DNA of 64,000 bases from Thalassospira povalilytica (GCF_002844235.1 NZ_PGTS01000004.1:310001-374000), one strand, 5' to 3'; counted from the stretch's first letter, positions 45,898 to 55,523 are shown. Notes: generated from the letters alone by a model not told the origin. Numbers and translations: made by a program.

Positions 45898-46668
45898 ATG
45901 TATCTTAAAAAGTTCGATCTTTCCGGGCGTCGTGCCTATGTCACCGGTGGCGGTCGCGCCATTGGTCTGTCCTGCTGCGAAGCACTGGCCGAAGCCGGTG
46001 CCCATGTTGTCATCGGCGATATCAGCGAAGCTGTCGCAGAAGAAGGCCGTGATTACCTGAAATCCAAAGGTTACACCGCCGATATCGACATCATGGATGT
46101 CACCAACACCGATCAGGTCCGCGCCAGCGCGGAAAAAATGGCCAAGCAGGGCGGGATCGATATTCTGGTCAACAATGCCGGGATTGCCCGGTCGGAAACC
46201 CCGGCCGAAACCGTCACTGACGAACATTGGCTGAATGTCATTGACGTCAATCTGAATGGCACTTTCTGGTGCTGCCGCGAATTTGGCAAACAGATGCTGG
46301 CCAAAAAGAACGGTGTGATCGTCAATGTCGGTTCCATGTCGGGCTTTATCGTCAACAAGCCCCAGGAACAGGCCTATTACAACGCATCCAAAGCAGCGGT
46401 TCATCACCTGACCAAGTCGCTGGCGGCGGAATGGGGCGGTCGTGGTGTGCGCGTCAATGCGGTCGCACCGACCTATATTGCGACCCCGCTGAATGAATTC
46501 GTCAAATCCAAGCCGGAAATGTATGACGCCTGGATCAATGGCACCCCGATGGCCCGCCTTGGCCTGACCGAGGAAATCGGATCGGTTGTGCTGTTCCTGG
46601 CATCTGACGCGTCCAGCCTGATGACCGGATCCATTGTTCTGGCTGATGGGGGTTACACCTGCTGGTAA
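45898..46668 (+). CDS. Short-chain dehydrogenase, probable polyol dehydrogenase
   Basis: NAD(P)-dependent oxidoreductase of 256 residues. The cofactor motif is TGGGRAIGLS, followed by NNAGIARSE, the catalytic serine in VNVGSMSGFI and the Y-xxx-K pair in YYNASKAAVHHL. The start at 45898 (MYLKKFDLSG) is the family-like one. Position at the end of a polyol ABC operon suggests that it oxidises the imported polyol to a ketose. A kinase for the next step is not present here. Confidence 0.9.
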   Translation: MYLKKFDLSGRRAYVTGGGRAIGLSCCEALAEAGAHVVIGDISEAVAEEGRDYLKSKGYTADIDIMDVTNTDQVRASAEKMAKQGGIDILVNNAGIARSETPAETVTDEHWLNVIDVNLNGTFWCCREFGKQMLAKKNGVIVNVGSMSGFIVNKPQEQAYYNASKAAVHHLTKSLAAEWGGRGVRVNAVAPTYIATPLNEFVKSKPEMYDAWINGTPMARLGLTEEIGSVVLFLASDASSLMTGSIVLADGGYTCW

Positions 46669-46732
46669 GGCCAGGTGCAACTAATGGCTACAATGTCCTG
46701 AAGCTATTTGTAGCCAGGTCGGAACAATGGTG

Positions 46733-46766
46733 AAACGGGGCGCAGATGTGGGACCTGCGCCCCGTT
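46733..46766. terminator. Convergent bidirectional terminator
   Basis: AAACGGGGCGCAG and CTGCGCCCCGTTT form a perfect 13-bp stem around an 8-nt loop, midway between the SDR gene and the convergent glycosylase gene. A weaker GGCTACA/TGTAGCC hairpin lies just before (46686-46715). Confidence 0.85.
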
Positions 46767-46788
46767 TACCTGTTTATCCCCTGACCTT

Positions 46789-48030
46789 TCATAAGGTCGG
46801 AACACTGCCCAAATAGCGTGAAAACGCATTGTCGCCCGCGATCTCGACCCCGTTTTCAAGACCAAGGAAGCTGGCCAGACGGCGCAATTCCGTCATCAAT
46901 GGCCCGGCCACATCCCCCTGATTGCACCCGTCTTCCAGATGCGCACTTTGCACCAGAAGAACGCCCTTTTTGCGCTCTGACTTCAAATCGACACGCGCAA
47001 CAAATTCGCCATTCAACATGAATGGCAGGACGTAATAGCCGTATTGGCGCTTTTCGGCCGGCACATAAATCTCGATCCGGTAGTTGAAGTCGAATATGCG
47101 TTCCACCCGGTCGCGTTCCCACATCACCGGATCAAACGGCACCATCAAACAGGTCGGCTTGGCGCGTGCACGCGGATTGACATGCGGGCACAAATACCCC
47201 GCCTGTTTCCATCCTTCGACATCAGCACACAGCAACCGCCCCTCTTCGACCAGCTTGATCAGGCACTCTTTCACATCGGCCGTCGGCAGGCGGAAATATT
47301 TGCGTAAATCGGCCTCGGTCGCGATGCCCATCGCCGCAATCCCCTTGCAGATCAGGTCTGATTGCGCCTCGATCCTGATCGGTGCCGGGTCATGGGCCGC
47401 ATCCCCGATGATCCGGTGCGGCAAATCATAAATCCGCTCGAAACTTGACCTTCGTTTTTGCGCCATGACCTGCCCGCTCCAGAACAGATATTCCATCGCG
47501 GTCTTGGTTTCCGACCACCCCCACCATTGGGAACTGCTGGCCCCTTTTGCCTCAAGGTCGCTGGAACCGACCGGGCCGTTGCGCTCGATATGATCAAGAA
47601 TACCCTGGATCAGTTCGGGCTTTTCACGCTGGATACGGGCAATACGCCCCCAGGTACCCAAACCCTGTTTTGCATCCTCCATCCGCCAGCGATACAGCGG
47701 ATAATCCTCGACCGGGATCATCGATGCTTCGTGGCCCCAATATTCGAACAGTTTCCTTTCGCGCGACTTACCCCAGACAATGTCATCAAGCATCGCCGGG
47801 TCATACGCACCCAACCGGCTAAAGACCGGCATGTAATGGGCGCGGGTCAAAACATTGACACTATCGACCTGCAGCATATTGGTTTTGCGGATGGCCTTCA
47901 TGATCCGGCGTTTGGTCACCGGCCGGTTGTCATCCTGTTCGAACCCCTGCCCGCACAGTGCAAGATTACGGGCCTGTTTGACCGAAATGGCAACGCTGGC
48001 AGTGGGCATTGGGGCAGTGTCAACTGGCAT
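46789..48030 (-). CDS. YcaQ/AlkX-type winged-helix DNA glycosylase
   Basis: A 413-residue protein of the winged-helix crosslink-repair glycosylase family. The characteristic QxD-type catalytic region is LQVDSVNVLTRAHYMPVFSRLG in two blocks, with the FEYWGHEASMIP motif and VPFDPVMWERDRVERIF-like segments following. E. coli YcaQ removes alkylated bases and unhooks interstrand crosslinks. No clear ribosome binding site is seen; an internal ATG seven codons later is an alternative start. Two other alkylation-repair genes (tag and an alkB-like gene) lie within 10 kb. Confidence 0.88.
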   Translation of the reverse strand: MPVDTAPMPTASVAISVKQARNLALCGQGFEQDDNRPVTKRRIMKAIRKTNMLQVDSVNVLTRAHYMPVFSRLGAYDPAMLDDIVWGKSRERKLFEYWGHEASMIPVEDYPLYRWRMEDAKQGLGTWGRIARIQREKPELIQGILDHIERNGPVGSSDLEAKGASSSQWWGWSETKTAMEYLFWSGQVMAQKRRSSFERIYDLPHRIIGDAAHDPAPIRIEAQSDLICKGIAAMGIATEADLRKYFRLPTADVKECLIKLVEEGRLLCADVEGWKQAGYLCPHVNPRARAKPTCLMVPFDPVMWERDRVERIFDFNYRIEIYVPAEKRQYGYYVLPFMLNGEFVARVDLKSERKKGVLLVQSAHLEDGCNQGDVAGPLMTELRRLASFLGLENGVEIAGDNAFSRYLGSVPTL

Positions 48031-48240
48031 GATACAACATTCAAATTGGCAAATAAAAACAGGATGATGCTACGGTCATGTGCATGGGTCTGAACCCTAA
48101 CATATTCTCCTGACAAATATGGCAGTAGCAACCAAAACGTAAATTATCCTGCCCCCTTTCGACATCACTTGACCACCCGAACCACCGCACCCTAGCATTC
48201 AACATCCCCATACCGGGCACAACAAGATCGGACGGCATAA

Positions 48241-50259
48241 ATGGATAGCGCACAAATCATGATCCTGACTGTCCTTGTCGGCACAGTTGCCCTGTTTTTA
48301 TGGGGGCGCTGGCGCCATGACATGGTGGCCATGGCATCGCTTTTGATGTGTGTGGTGCTTGGGCTTGTCCCGACTGGCGAGGCCTTTAACGGTTTTGGCC
48401 ATCCGGCGGTGATTACCGTGGCCTGTATCCTGATCCTGTCATCCGCCCTTCAGCAATCCGGCGCGGTTGATGCCCTGACCCGGACGGTATTGCCGCAATC
48501 GGCCGGGCCGTTTGTGACGCTTGCCGCACTCAGTCTTCTGGCCGCCATTCTGTCGGCCTTTATGAACAATGTCGGGGCGCTTGCGCTTTTGATGCCGGTT
48601 GCCCTTCAGATTGCCAACAAACAGGGCGTACCACCGGGCAAGATTTTGATGCCGCTTGCTTTCGGCTCGATCTTGGGTGGCATGACCACCCTGATCGGGA
48701 CGCCGCCAAACCTGATTGTTTCGGGCTTCCGTGCCGGTTTGAATGGCAGCGGGTTTTCAATGTTTGATTACAGCCCGGTCGGCATTGCCATCGCCTTGGC
48801 CGGTTTGGCCTTTGTCATTCTTGTCGGGCGTTTCCTTGTTCCGACGCGCGAACGTGCCGGTGCCGAAGGATTTGAAACCGGCTCCTACCTGACCGAGGCG
48901 CGCATCACCGAAGGCAGCAAAGCCGCCGGCATGTTGCTCCGTGACATCAATGACGAGCTGGAAAAATCCGACGCCCAGGTCATCGGTCTGATCCGCAATG
49001 AAAAACGCATTCCGGCCCCGAACCCGTATCGGGAACTTCATGACAATGACATCCTTCTGATCGAAGCAGAGCCCGAAGGCTTGGCAAGCGCCCTTTCCGG
49101 TCTTGAGCTCACCCTCGAAGCCGAATGGCGCAGCATTCAAGCCGAAGCCAAGGCCAAAGCTGCCGAGAAAGAGAAGGAAAAAGACAAGGACAAGGACAAG
49201 GACAAGGACAAGGACAAGGATAAAGACGACGCCGGCACAGATGCCAAGGAAGCGGCGACTGAAAAGGTCAAGGAAACGACCAAGGCACAAAACGCCAAGA
49301 AACCTGACGAAAAGGTAATCTCGACCGGCGCAAAACCCGGCGATGAAAAATCACCCGACGCCGAACAAACGGCCGAGCTTCATAAAAAGGCCCTGCAATC
49401 GGATGACATTTCCCTGATCGAAGTCGTGATCCTGCCAAATGCCGCCTTTATCGGGCGGTCGGCGGCCGATATTCGCATCCGCAGCCATTATGGCATCAAC
49501 CTGCTGGCAATTTCACGCCAGGGGCAACGCTCCATGTCGCGCCTGCGCACCATGAAAATGCAGGCCGGCGACGTTCTGTTGATGCAAGGATCGCCCGCCG
49601 CCATCAGCGAATTTGGCAATCGCATGGGCTGTGCGCCCCTGGCCGAACGTGCGCTTCATCTTGGCGACAAGTCACAGGCCTTCAAGGCCAGCGCGATCAT
49701 GGCCATTGCCATCGCCCTTGCGGCCTTTGGCATCGTGCCGGCTGCCATTTCCTTTGCGCTTGGTGTGTTGGCAAGCCTGCTGTTTGGCGTTGTTGCCCCG
49801 CGCACCCTGTATGACGCGGTCGACTGGCCGGTCGTGGTCCTGCTGGCGGCCCTGATCCCGGTTGCCACCGCGATGGAAACCACCGGCAGTGCCGATCTGA
49901 TTGCACGCTTCCTGCTTGAAACCATCGCCCAGGGCAATGCCGTGGTCGCCGTCGGGCTGATCCTGATCGTGACCATGACCCTATCGGATTTCATGAACAA
50001 CGCCGCCACCGCGGCCGTCATGTGCCCGATCGCCATTGGCAGTGCCGCCCAGCTCGGTGCAAGTTCCGACCCGTTCCTGATGGCGGTTGCGATTGGCGCA
50101 TCCTGCGCCTTCCTGACCCCGATCGGCCACCAGAACAACACCCTCATCCTCGGCCCCGGCGGCTTCCGTTTCGGCGACTACTGGAAACTCGGCCTACCGA
50201 TTGAAATCATCGTGGTGGCCGTTGGCGTGCCGATGTTGTTGTGGGTTTGGCCGCTTTAA
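48241..50259 (+). CDS. SLC13/DASS-type anion transporter with TrkA-C domains
   Basis: A 672-residue inner-membrane protein. Two blocks of helices (about residues 5-200 and 480-670) carry the family motifs MNNVGALALLMPVA, GTPPNLIVSGFR and SDFMNNAATAAVMCP. Between them lie two TrkA-C (RCK-C) regulatory domains (about 220-290 and 395-465). Separating these is a low-complexity Lys/Glu/Asp linker (about 295-385), including a (KD)n run encoded by AAGGAC hexanucleotides at 49185-49220. Family members move sulfate, dicarboxylates or similar anions; the substrate here is unknown. Confidence 0.88.
   Translation: MDSAQIMILTVLVGTVALFLWGRWRHDMVAMASLLMCVVLGLVPTGEAFNGFGHPAVITVACILILSSALQQSGAVDALTRTVLPQSAGPFVTLAALSLLAAILSAFMNNVGALALLMPVALQIANKQGVPPGKILMPLAFGSILGGMTTLIGTPPNLIVSGFRAGLNGSGFSMFDYSPVGIAIALAGLAFVILVGRFLVPTRERAGAEGFETGSYLTEARITEGSKAAGMLLRDINDELEKSDAQVIGLIRNEKRIPAPNPYRELHDNDILLIEAEPEGLASALSGLELTLEAEWRSIQAEAKAKAAEKEKEKDKDKDKDKDKDKDKDDAGTDAKEAATEKVKETTKAQNAKKPDEKVISTGAKPGDEKSPDAEQTAELHKKALQSDDISLIEVVILPNAAFIGRSAADIRIRSHYGINLLAISRQGQRSMSRLRTMKMQAGDVLLMQGSPAAISEFGNRMGCAPLAERALHLGDKSQAFKASAIMAIAIALAAFGIVPAAISFALGVLASLLFGVVAPRTLYDAVDWPVVVLLAALIPVATAMETTGSADLIARFLLETIAQGNAVVAVGLILIVTMTLSDFMNNAATAAVMCPIAIGSAAQLGASSDPFLMAVAIGASCAFLTPIGHQNNTLILGPGGFRFGDYWKLGLPIEIIVVAVGVPMLLWVWPL
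49185..49220. repeat. AAGGAC hexanucleotide tandem repeat inside the transporter gene
   Basis: About six in-frame copies of a GACAAG/AAGGAC unit encode alternating Lys-Asp. Flanking AAAGAGAAGGAAAAAGAC and AAGGATAAAGAC look like diverged copies. A unit of six keeps the frame when copy number changes. Confidence 0.85.
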
Positions 50260-50270
50260 CCTGACCATTC

Positions 50271-51458
50271 TTACACTGCAAGATATGGATATGCGCGCTT
50301 CAGTGCAGCTCGATGTTCTGAGGACATACCTTTTTCAATCTCGTCGAGCCATTCATGGAACTTATCAATACTATCAATAGTGAAAATTCGCACCCCATAG
50401 TTCTTTTGCAGGTCTAGTTCCGGTGCTTCGAGTAATTCGGCCATGGCTCTATCTGCAAAAAAGGCATCACAGTATGGGGCGTATTTTGAAACATGACGGA
50501 CGTCGTAAAAGAAGCCTGACAAGCGCGTTATAGCCTTCTTTCGGTTTGTATAAGCGCCCATCTTCACCATCTTTCTCAATAACCCAAAAATTTTTGCTGA
50601 GATCACCTCATTCGGGATCGAGCGAAAATGTTCAGACGAGAAAAACCTTAAAATGGTTTGAAGCCTCTGATCGGTAGGGACTTCAGCAGGAACGCTCTGG
50701 AGCAAACTCTGAACGACGATAGACGCGACAGGAGCGTTCAGAAGCGCTGTAAAATCTCCTTGGCTCATTCGGCTTGCGTATGAAAAATATGCTTCCAGAT
50801 AGCCTTTTGCCGCATCAGCAAGCTCGATGGCTACAGCCTCTTCAAAAGTACTTTGACTTTCCCTCCAGAGATCAAACAGGTCTACTAATGATGAAACAGA
50901 CTCCGACTTTAGGCTTCTCGCCTTTTCTCTATCAGTTCTAAATCTATCGATATTGATGCGAAAATATCCTTCCCATTCATGGATATCTTCATTGAAAACA
51001 TCACTTTCCTCTAAGAGATAGCCAGAATCACTATCTTCAAGCCAAGAGCTAAAAGCTTTTAGGATCTGAGTATTTTCCAATTCATATTCTGCTACAAACT
51101 CATGGCCCCTAGAGGTATTTTTTATGAAGTCTAGAAGTTCGTCTCGCCATTCCCACAGATCCGTCTCGTCTTCATGGAGCGTGGAGTATGGGGTCACTAT
51201 CAACTGATACTGAGCTAACTTCGTCAGTTTATCTGCAGCGATTAAAAAGCGTTCATCATTTCCCCTAAAAACATGACTGAGGAAGAATTGGTCGAGATAA
51301 ACAATTTTCTTTCGTAAGAGAGGAAGGCGCTCTCGCTCTTTATATCGGCATGTTGCACAACCTTTCAGAATGTAAGGATGACGTATATCGATTATCCCGA
51401 ATTTCTGCTCAGCACCGCAGCTTGGGCAATCACTTTCGAAGAAGGAAACGAGAGCCAT
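50271..51458 (-). CDS. Zn-ribbon plus PIN-like nuclease-type protein, AT-rich orphan gene
   Basis: A 395-residue soluble protein. The N-terminus has two CxxC pairs (C11/C14 and C34/C37), likely a zinc ribbon. Then comes VYLDQFFLSH with D56, the start of a PIN-like nuclease fold. In the C-terminal part, YCDAFFADRAMAEL supplies D331 and D336, followed by GVRIFTID; D...D-x4-D is the acidic set expected of PIN-like RNases. The middle is helical and charged. The gene is clearly more A/T-rich than its neighbours, has no good ribosome binding site and belongs to neither flanking operon, suggesting horizontal transfer. A role in RNA cleavage or phage defence is possible but unproven. Confidence 0.72.
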   Translation of the reverse strand: MALVSFFESDCPSCGAEQKFGIIDIRHPYILKGCATCRYKERERLPLLRKKIVYLDQFFLSHVFRGNDERFLIAADKLTKLAQYQLIVTPYSTLHEDETDLWEWRDELLDFIKNTSRGHEFVAEYELENTQILKAFSSWLEDSDSGYLLEESDVFNEDIHEWEGYFRINIDRFRTDREKARSLKSESVSSLVDLFDLWRESQSTFEEAVAIELADAAKGYLEAYFSYASRMSQGDFTALLNAPVASIVVQSLLQSVPAEVPTDQRLQTILRFFSSEHFRSIPNEVISAKIFGLLRKMVKMGAYTNRKKAITRLSGFFYDVRHVSKYAPYCDAFFADRAMAELLEAPELDLQKNYGVRIFTIDSIDKFHEWLDEIEKGMSSEHRAALKRAYPYLAV

Positions 51459-51601
51459 TTAATTTGTCCGCTGTAGCAAGAATTAAATGTGCCCAATGAC
51501 CTTATGCACTGGGCAAAAATCTACCGAAGATTGTATTTTATCTGGCATCCCCAATCAAACACACACACTTCTGCTAAAGACCTGTTTTGCCTCCTTGCAA
51601 A

Positions 51602-51628
51602 CAAAAAGGGCAGCCAATGGCTGCCCTT
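51602..51628 (-). terminator. Terminator of the folD operon
   Basis: AAGGGCAGCC and GGCTGCCCTT form a 10-bp stem with a 3-nt loop; on the minus strand TTTTTG follows. It lies 24 bp past the folD stop. Confidence 0.85.
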
Positions 51629-51652
51629 CGCATTTCGAGATGGTCGTGTGGC

Positions 51653-52552
51653 TTAGCTGTCAAAACCAAGGTTCGGCACTTCAAGGCCGTTGGCACGGCA
51701 GGCCGAGATCAGGGTGTTGTTGAGCAAACACGCAATGGTCATCGGGCCGACACCGCCCGGAACCGGGGTGATGGCACCGGCGACTTTGGATGCGGTTTCA
51801 AACTCGACATCGCCAACCAGCTTCATTTTGCCCTCGGCCCCTTCAACCCGGTTGATGCCGACATCAATCACCGTGGCACCCGGGGCGATCCAGTCGCCCT
51901 TGACCATGTTCGGGCGGCCTACCGCGGCAACGACGATATCGGCGCGGCGGACTTCTTCGGGCAAATCGCGGGTGCGCGAATGTGCAATGGTCACCGTGCA
52001 GCTTTCTTTCAGCAGAAGCTGCGCCATCGGCTTGCCAACGATGTTGGAACGACCAACCACAACCGCCCGTTTGCCCGTCAGATCGCCAAGGGTATCTTTG
52101 AGCAGCATCAGGCAGCCATAAGGGGTGCAGGGGGCAAAGCCCTCGCCGCCAGTGGCCAGTGCGCCGGCATTGACGACATGGAATCCATCCACATCCTTGG
52201 CCGGGTCGATGGCCGCCAGGATCGCCTGTTCGTCGATATGTTTGGGAACTGGCAACTGGCACAGGATGCCATGAACGTTTTCATCGGCATTGAGCTTGGC
52301 GATCAGGGCCAGAAGGTCTTCCTGGCTGGTGTCGGCCGACAGTTTGTGTTCATAGGAATTCATGCCGCATTCAAGGGTCTGTTTGCCCTTGTTGCGGACA
52401 TAGACCTGACTGGCCGGGTCTTCGCCGACCAGAATGACGGCAAGACCGGGGGTCACACCGTGGTCCGCTTTCAGCTTGGAGACTTCTGCTGCGATGTCTT
52501 CGCGCAGTTTGGCTGCGAATGCCTTGCCATCGATGATTTTTGCGTCACTCAT
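51653..52552 (-). CDS. folD: Methylene-THF dehydrogenase / methenyl-THF cyclohydrolase
   Basis: Bifunctional enzyme interconverting methylene-, methenyl- and formyl-[23 protein letters not shown] holds the catalytic lysine region, QLPVPKHID and [11 protein letters not shown] follow, and [18 protein letters not shown] is the NADP-binding loop. The C-terminal [14 protein letters not shown] is diagnostic. The 299 residues match. It overlaps the upstream yggU-like gene by 8 bp. Confidence 0.97.
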   Translation of the reverse strand: MSDAKIIDGKAFAAKLREDIAAEVSKLKADHGVTPGLAVILVGEDPASQVYVRNKGKQTLECGMNSYEHKLSADTSQEDLLALIAKLNADENVHGILCQLPVPKHIDEQAILAAIDPAKDVDGFHVVNAGALATGGEGFAPCTPYGCLMLLKDTLGDLTGKRAVVVGRSNIVGKPMAQLLLKESCTVTIAHSRTRDLPEEVRRADIVVAAVGRPNMVKGDWIAPGATVIDVGINRVEGAEGKMKLVGDVEFETASKVAGAITPVPGGVGPMTIACLLNNTLISACRANGLEVPNLGFDS

Positions 52553-52880
52553 GTGTCTGTCCGCCCGTCAGTTCGGTAATTTGCGCCATCAGCTCTGTGG
52601 GAGTGCCGGAAATCACCAGCACCTTGTTGCGGTCTGTATGCCCGCTAACGATCCCGACCGAGGATTTAGGCCATTTGGCCGCTTTTGCCAAAAGTTTTAT
52701 CAGGGCCTGATTGGCTTTGCCGTTTTCCGGCACTGCTGTCACCGATGCCCTAAGCTGCAAACGCCCGCTGGCATCTTCAATCAGACCGTTGATCGCATTA
52801 CGCGAAGCCTTTGGCGTCAAGCGCACAAACAGACGGATCCCGGTTTGATCAGAGAGTATCTCGCAAACGGGATCAGTCAT
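52545..52880 (-). CDS. DUF167 (YggU) family protein
   Basis: A 111-residue cytoplasmic protein. [17 protein letters not shown], the [19 protein letters not shown] core and [18 protein letters not shown] are the DUF167 signature. Function unknown. It lies between yggT-like and folD genes on the same strand, a common alphaproteobacterial order. Confidence 0.92.
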   Translation of the reverse strand: MTDPVCEILSDQTGIRLFVRLTPKASRNAINGLIEDASGRLQLRASVTAVPENGKANQALIKLLAKAAKWPKSSVGIVSGHTDRNKVLVISGTPTELMAQITELTGGQTHE

Positions 52881-52896
52881 TGTCTGATTGAGACAT

Positions 52897-53193
52897 CTAG
52901 TAACCTAAAAGAGCCATCCGGACATCGGTCTGGATCAGCATATTGGCAAATTGCAGTACCAGAATCAGAATGATCGGCGAAATGTCGATGCCGCCAAGGT
53001 CCGGCATGATCCGCCGGATCGGGCGCAGGGCCGGTTCGGTCACACGATACAGGAAATCACCGACCATATAGACGAATCGGTTGCTGGTATTGATCACGTT
53101 GAATGCCACAAGCCATGACAGGATTGCAGATGCAATCAGCATGAAAATGTAGATCCCAACCACAGTATCAATCAGCCAAAAAATCGCCAGCAT
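52897..53193 (-). CDS. YggT family membrane protein
   Basis: A 98-residue protein with two hydrophobic helices ([18 protein letters not shown] and [15 protein letters not shown]) around [20 protein letters not shown], which is the YggT signature. Members may help osmotic tolerance or Z-ring positioning. First gene of the yggT-yggU-folD unit. Confidence 0.93.
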   Translation of the reverse strand: MLAIFWLIDTVVGIYIFMLIASAILSWLVAFNVINTSNRFVYMVGDFLYRVTEPALRPIRRIMPDLGGIDISPIILILVLQFANMLIQTDVRMALLGY

Positions 53194-53399
53194 CGCCGCT
53201 CCTTACGATCGCCGGGCATATTCGGTTTTTGCCCGGTAAGATGTTTGCACGCAGCAAAACCTAGTCGGCAATGCCCCGCAACGCAAGCGCAGAGCGTTGA
53301 TTTTACCCCGTCAAAGCGCAAGTTTTCATCGCTTTGTGATCCCCGTCACCCGACAGGTGGCTTCTGCGCCGCTTTGCGTGCCGCAGTTGATTGTTTTGC

Positions 53400-53593
53400 A
53401 TAGGATAATCTTCCACCGGATCGCGTTGCGCCCGATTGTGTTGCATCGGATTGTGTTACCCCGGATTGTGTTGCGCCCGGTTGTGCTGCATCGAAATAAG
53501 TAGCACCGGATCAGGTTGGGATGCTGAAGCCTGAAACGCCGAAACCGCACACGCCGGAGCCTCGCATTCCGGGGCCCGGTATTGCGATGCCCC
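53400..53593. repeat. Degenerate 15-bp tandem repeats
   Basis: About 13 successive 15-bp units can be aligned; the best are CGATTGTGTTGCATC, GGATTGTGTTACCCC, GGATTGTGTTGCGCC and CGGTTGTGCTGCATC around 53430-53490. Units decay to both sides. The period of five codons leaves frames open on both strands (plus 53297-53503, minus 53673-53326). On the minus strand the frame reads five-residue units such as NTIRG, NTIRC and NAIRW, reminiscent of pentapeptide repeats. It could be a decayed pentapeptide-repeat gene or non-coding repeat DNA. Confidence 0.65.
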
Positions 53594-53693
53594 TGCCAGA
53601 AACTGTCAGGAGATGTCAGGGCACAGCCGATCTGTGCTTGCAGCAGGGCGGCCTTGGGCCAAGAATACGCCAAACCATCAAAGGATGAAACAC

Positions 53694-54281
53694 ATGCCAG
53701 ATCAGGTTCACCGGCGTTGCGGCTGGGCGGAAACCCATCACGACAAACCGTTTTATGTCGATTATCACGACACCGAATGGGGTGTTCCGGTCCATGATGA
53801 CCGGCTTTTCTTTGAAATGCTGATCCTTGAGGGCGCCCAGGCCGGGTTGAGCTGGCTTACGATTCTGGCACGGCGCGATACCTATCGCGCGGCATTTGAT
53901 GATTTCGATGTGCATAAGGTCGCGGCCTATGACGCGGCCAAGCAGGAAACCCTTCTGGCCGATCCAGGGATTATTAGGAATAAGCTAAAAGTCGCGGCGA
54001 CTATTAAAAATGCCCAAACATTCATTGCCATTCAGAAAGAGTTCGGAAGCTTTGATGCCTATATCTGGAAATTCGTCGAAGGCCGCCCGGTGATCAATCA
54101 CTGGAACACCATGTCCGAAGTTCCGGTATCAACCGAACTTTCCGACCGAATTTCCAAGGATCTGAAAAAACGCGGCATGAAATTTGTCGGCACCACCATC
54201 ATCTATTCATTCCTGCAGGCCACCGGCCTTGTGATGGATCACACTAGGGAATGTTACCGCTACCATCAGTTGGCAAAATAG
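53694..54281 (+). CDS. tag: DNA-3-methyladenine glycosylase I
   Basis: Removes 3-methyladenine from alkylated DNA. RRCGWAETHHDKPFYVDYHD opens the protein and DTEWGVPVHDDRLFFEMLIL with EGAQAGLSW holds the catalytic region. The zinc ligands are likely the early Cys/His and the C-terminal DHTRECYRYHQ. The ATG at 53694 has an AAGGA ribosome binding site 8 nt upstream; an ATG nine bases earlier is less well placed. 195 residues, as in E. coli Tag. Confidence 0.95.
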   Translation: MPDQVHRRCGWAETHHDKPFYVDYHDTEWGVPVHDDRLFFEMLILEGAQAGLSWLTILARRDTYRAAFDDFDVHKVAAYDAAKQETLLADPGIIRNKLKVAATIKNAQTFIAIQKEFGSFDAYIWKFVEGRPVINHWNTMSEVPVSTELSDRISKDLKKRGMKFVGTTIIYSFLQATGLVMDHTRECYRYHQLAK

Positions 54282-54367
54282 CCATCTGTTCGGAAACGCC
54301 AAGGCCCCAAACATACTGTCGACATATCCGTTCGCCAGATATTAGCGCACCTTAACCCAACACAGGG

Positions 54368-55414
54368 TCAGAGCGGTTTGCTTGATCCGCGGAGCAGTAA
54401 TGTGGTTTTAAGGGTGATGGTTTTGCCCGGGGCTTCTGACAGGGCCATTTCGGCGGCAAGGCGGCCTTTTTCAACGGAATCCTGATACATGGTGGTCAGG
54501 GGCGGGTCGGTGCGTTCGCCAGCGGCAATACCGTCAATGCCGATCACCTTGAGATCGTCCGGCACCTTGCGCCCCGATATGCGGGCGGCATCAATCGCGC
54601 CAATGGCAATCACATCAGACATGCCCAGAATGCCATCGATTTCGGGATGGGACGCCAGCAATTCGGCGGTCATTTTCGCACTGTGATCGGACTGATTGTC
54701 GCATTCGACATGCAGCACATCGGACGGCGCAATGCCCGCACCGGCCAGTGCGGCGTGATACCCGGCAAGACGTTCGCGCACCACCCGGTGACTGGCAGCA
54801 CCGACACGGTTGGCATTCATCGGACCGAAATGATCATGGTCGGTTGCCTGAAGCGACAGAATGGCAAAGCGTTTTGCCCCGCAATCAAGCAAATGCTGCG
54901 CAGCATTTTTCCCGGCAGCAAAATCATCCAGTGCGACAGTGCCAGCGGCACCGGCAATATCGGTATCAATGCTGATCAGCGGCTGGTTGCGGCGCTGAAT
55001 GGCGGCGATGATGTCGTTATTGTCGGAATAGCAATGGACCAGAAAGGCATCGACCGCCGCATTATTGACCGCGGCAATTGCCTGTTGCTGGTTCTGGGCC
55101 GAAATGATCATGACATTGACGCCCTGCTGGGCACATTCGCGCCCGATCCCGCGCAGCAATTCAATCGCCACCGGATCGGTAAAGGCATATTCGAGATTAT
55201 CGGGAAATACCACGCCAAGTGCGCCGGCCTTGCCGGTGCGCAACATGCGCGCCATGACATGCGGCCCGCGATAGCCAAGTTCCTTGGCCGCGGCAAAAAT
55301 CCGTTCGCGGACTTCGGGGCGGACCAGATCGGGTTTGCCAAACGCGTTGGACGCCGTTCCTTGCGAAACCCCGGCCGCCTTTGCGACATCCAGAAGTTTT
55401 ACGCGTTTCGCCAT
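54368..55414 (-). CDS. LacI family transcriptional regulator
   Basis: A 348-residue repressor. The N-terminal helix-turn-helix is LLDVAKAAGVSQGTASNAFG, with KELGYRGPHVMARML as the hinge region. The periplasmic-binding-like effector domain follows (ALGVVFPDNLEYAF, PLISIDTDIAG, VIGIDGIAAGERTDPPLTT). No sugar genes adjoin it, so its targets are not obvious; it sits between two alkylation-repair genes. Confidence 0.92.
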   Translation of the reverse strand: MAKRVKLLDVAKAAGVSQGTASNAFGKPDLVRPEVRERIFAAAKELGYRGPHVMARMLRTGKAGALGVVFPDNLEYAFTDPVAIELLRGIGRECAQQGVNVMIISAQNQQQAIAAVNNAAVDAFLVHCYSDNNDIIAAIQRRNQPLISIDTDIAGAAGTVALDDFAAGKNAAQHLLDCGAKRFAILSLQATDHDHFGPMNANRVGAASHRVVRERLAGYHAALAGAGIAPSDVLHVECDNQSDHSAKMTAELLASHPEIDGILGMSDVIAIGAIDAARISGRKVPDDLKVIGIDGIAAGERTDPPLTTMYQDSVEKGRLAAEMALSEAPGKTITLKTTLLLRGSSKPL

Positions 55415-55523
55415 GCGCCTGTTTCCCCGAACCCGTGTGTTTCACACTGATATTGATCTGATTTGCCTACACTATAGCCAAAAGCAGCGCATTACTTCCA
55501 GAACACATTATCCGGGTCTTGGA

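Noticed and set aside
53297-53503. 68-residue plus-strand frame with IVLHR-type repeats
   Set aside because: It is a by-product of the 15-bp repeat period; no ribosome binding site and no family.
53400-53593. Possible CRISPR array
   Set aside because: Units are 15 bp, contiguous and degenerate, without spacers or cas genes.
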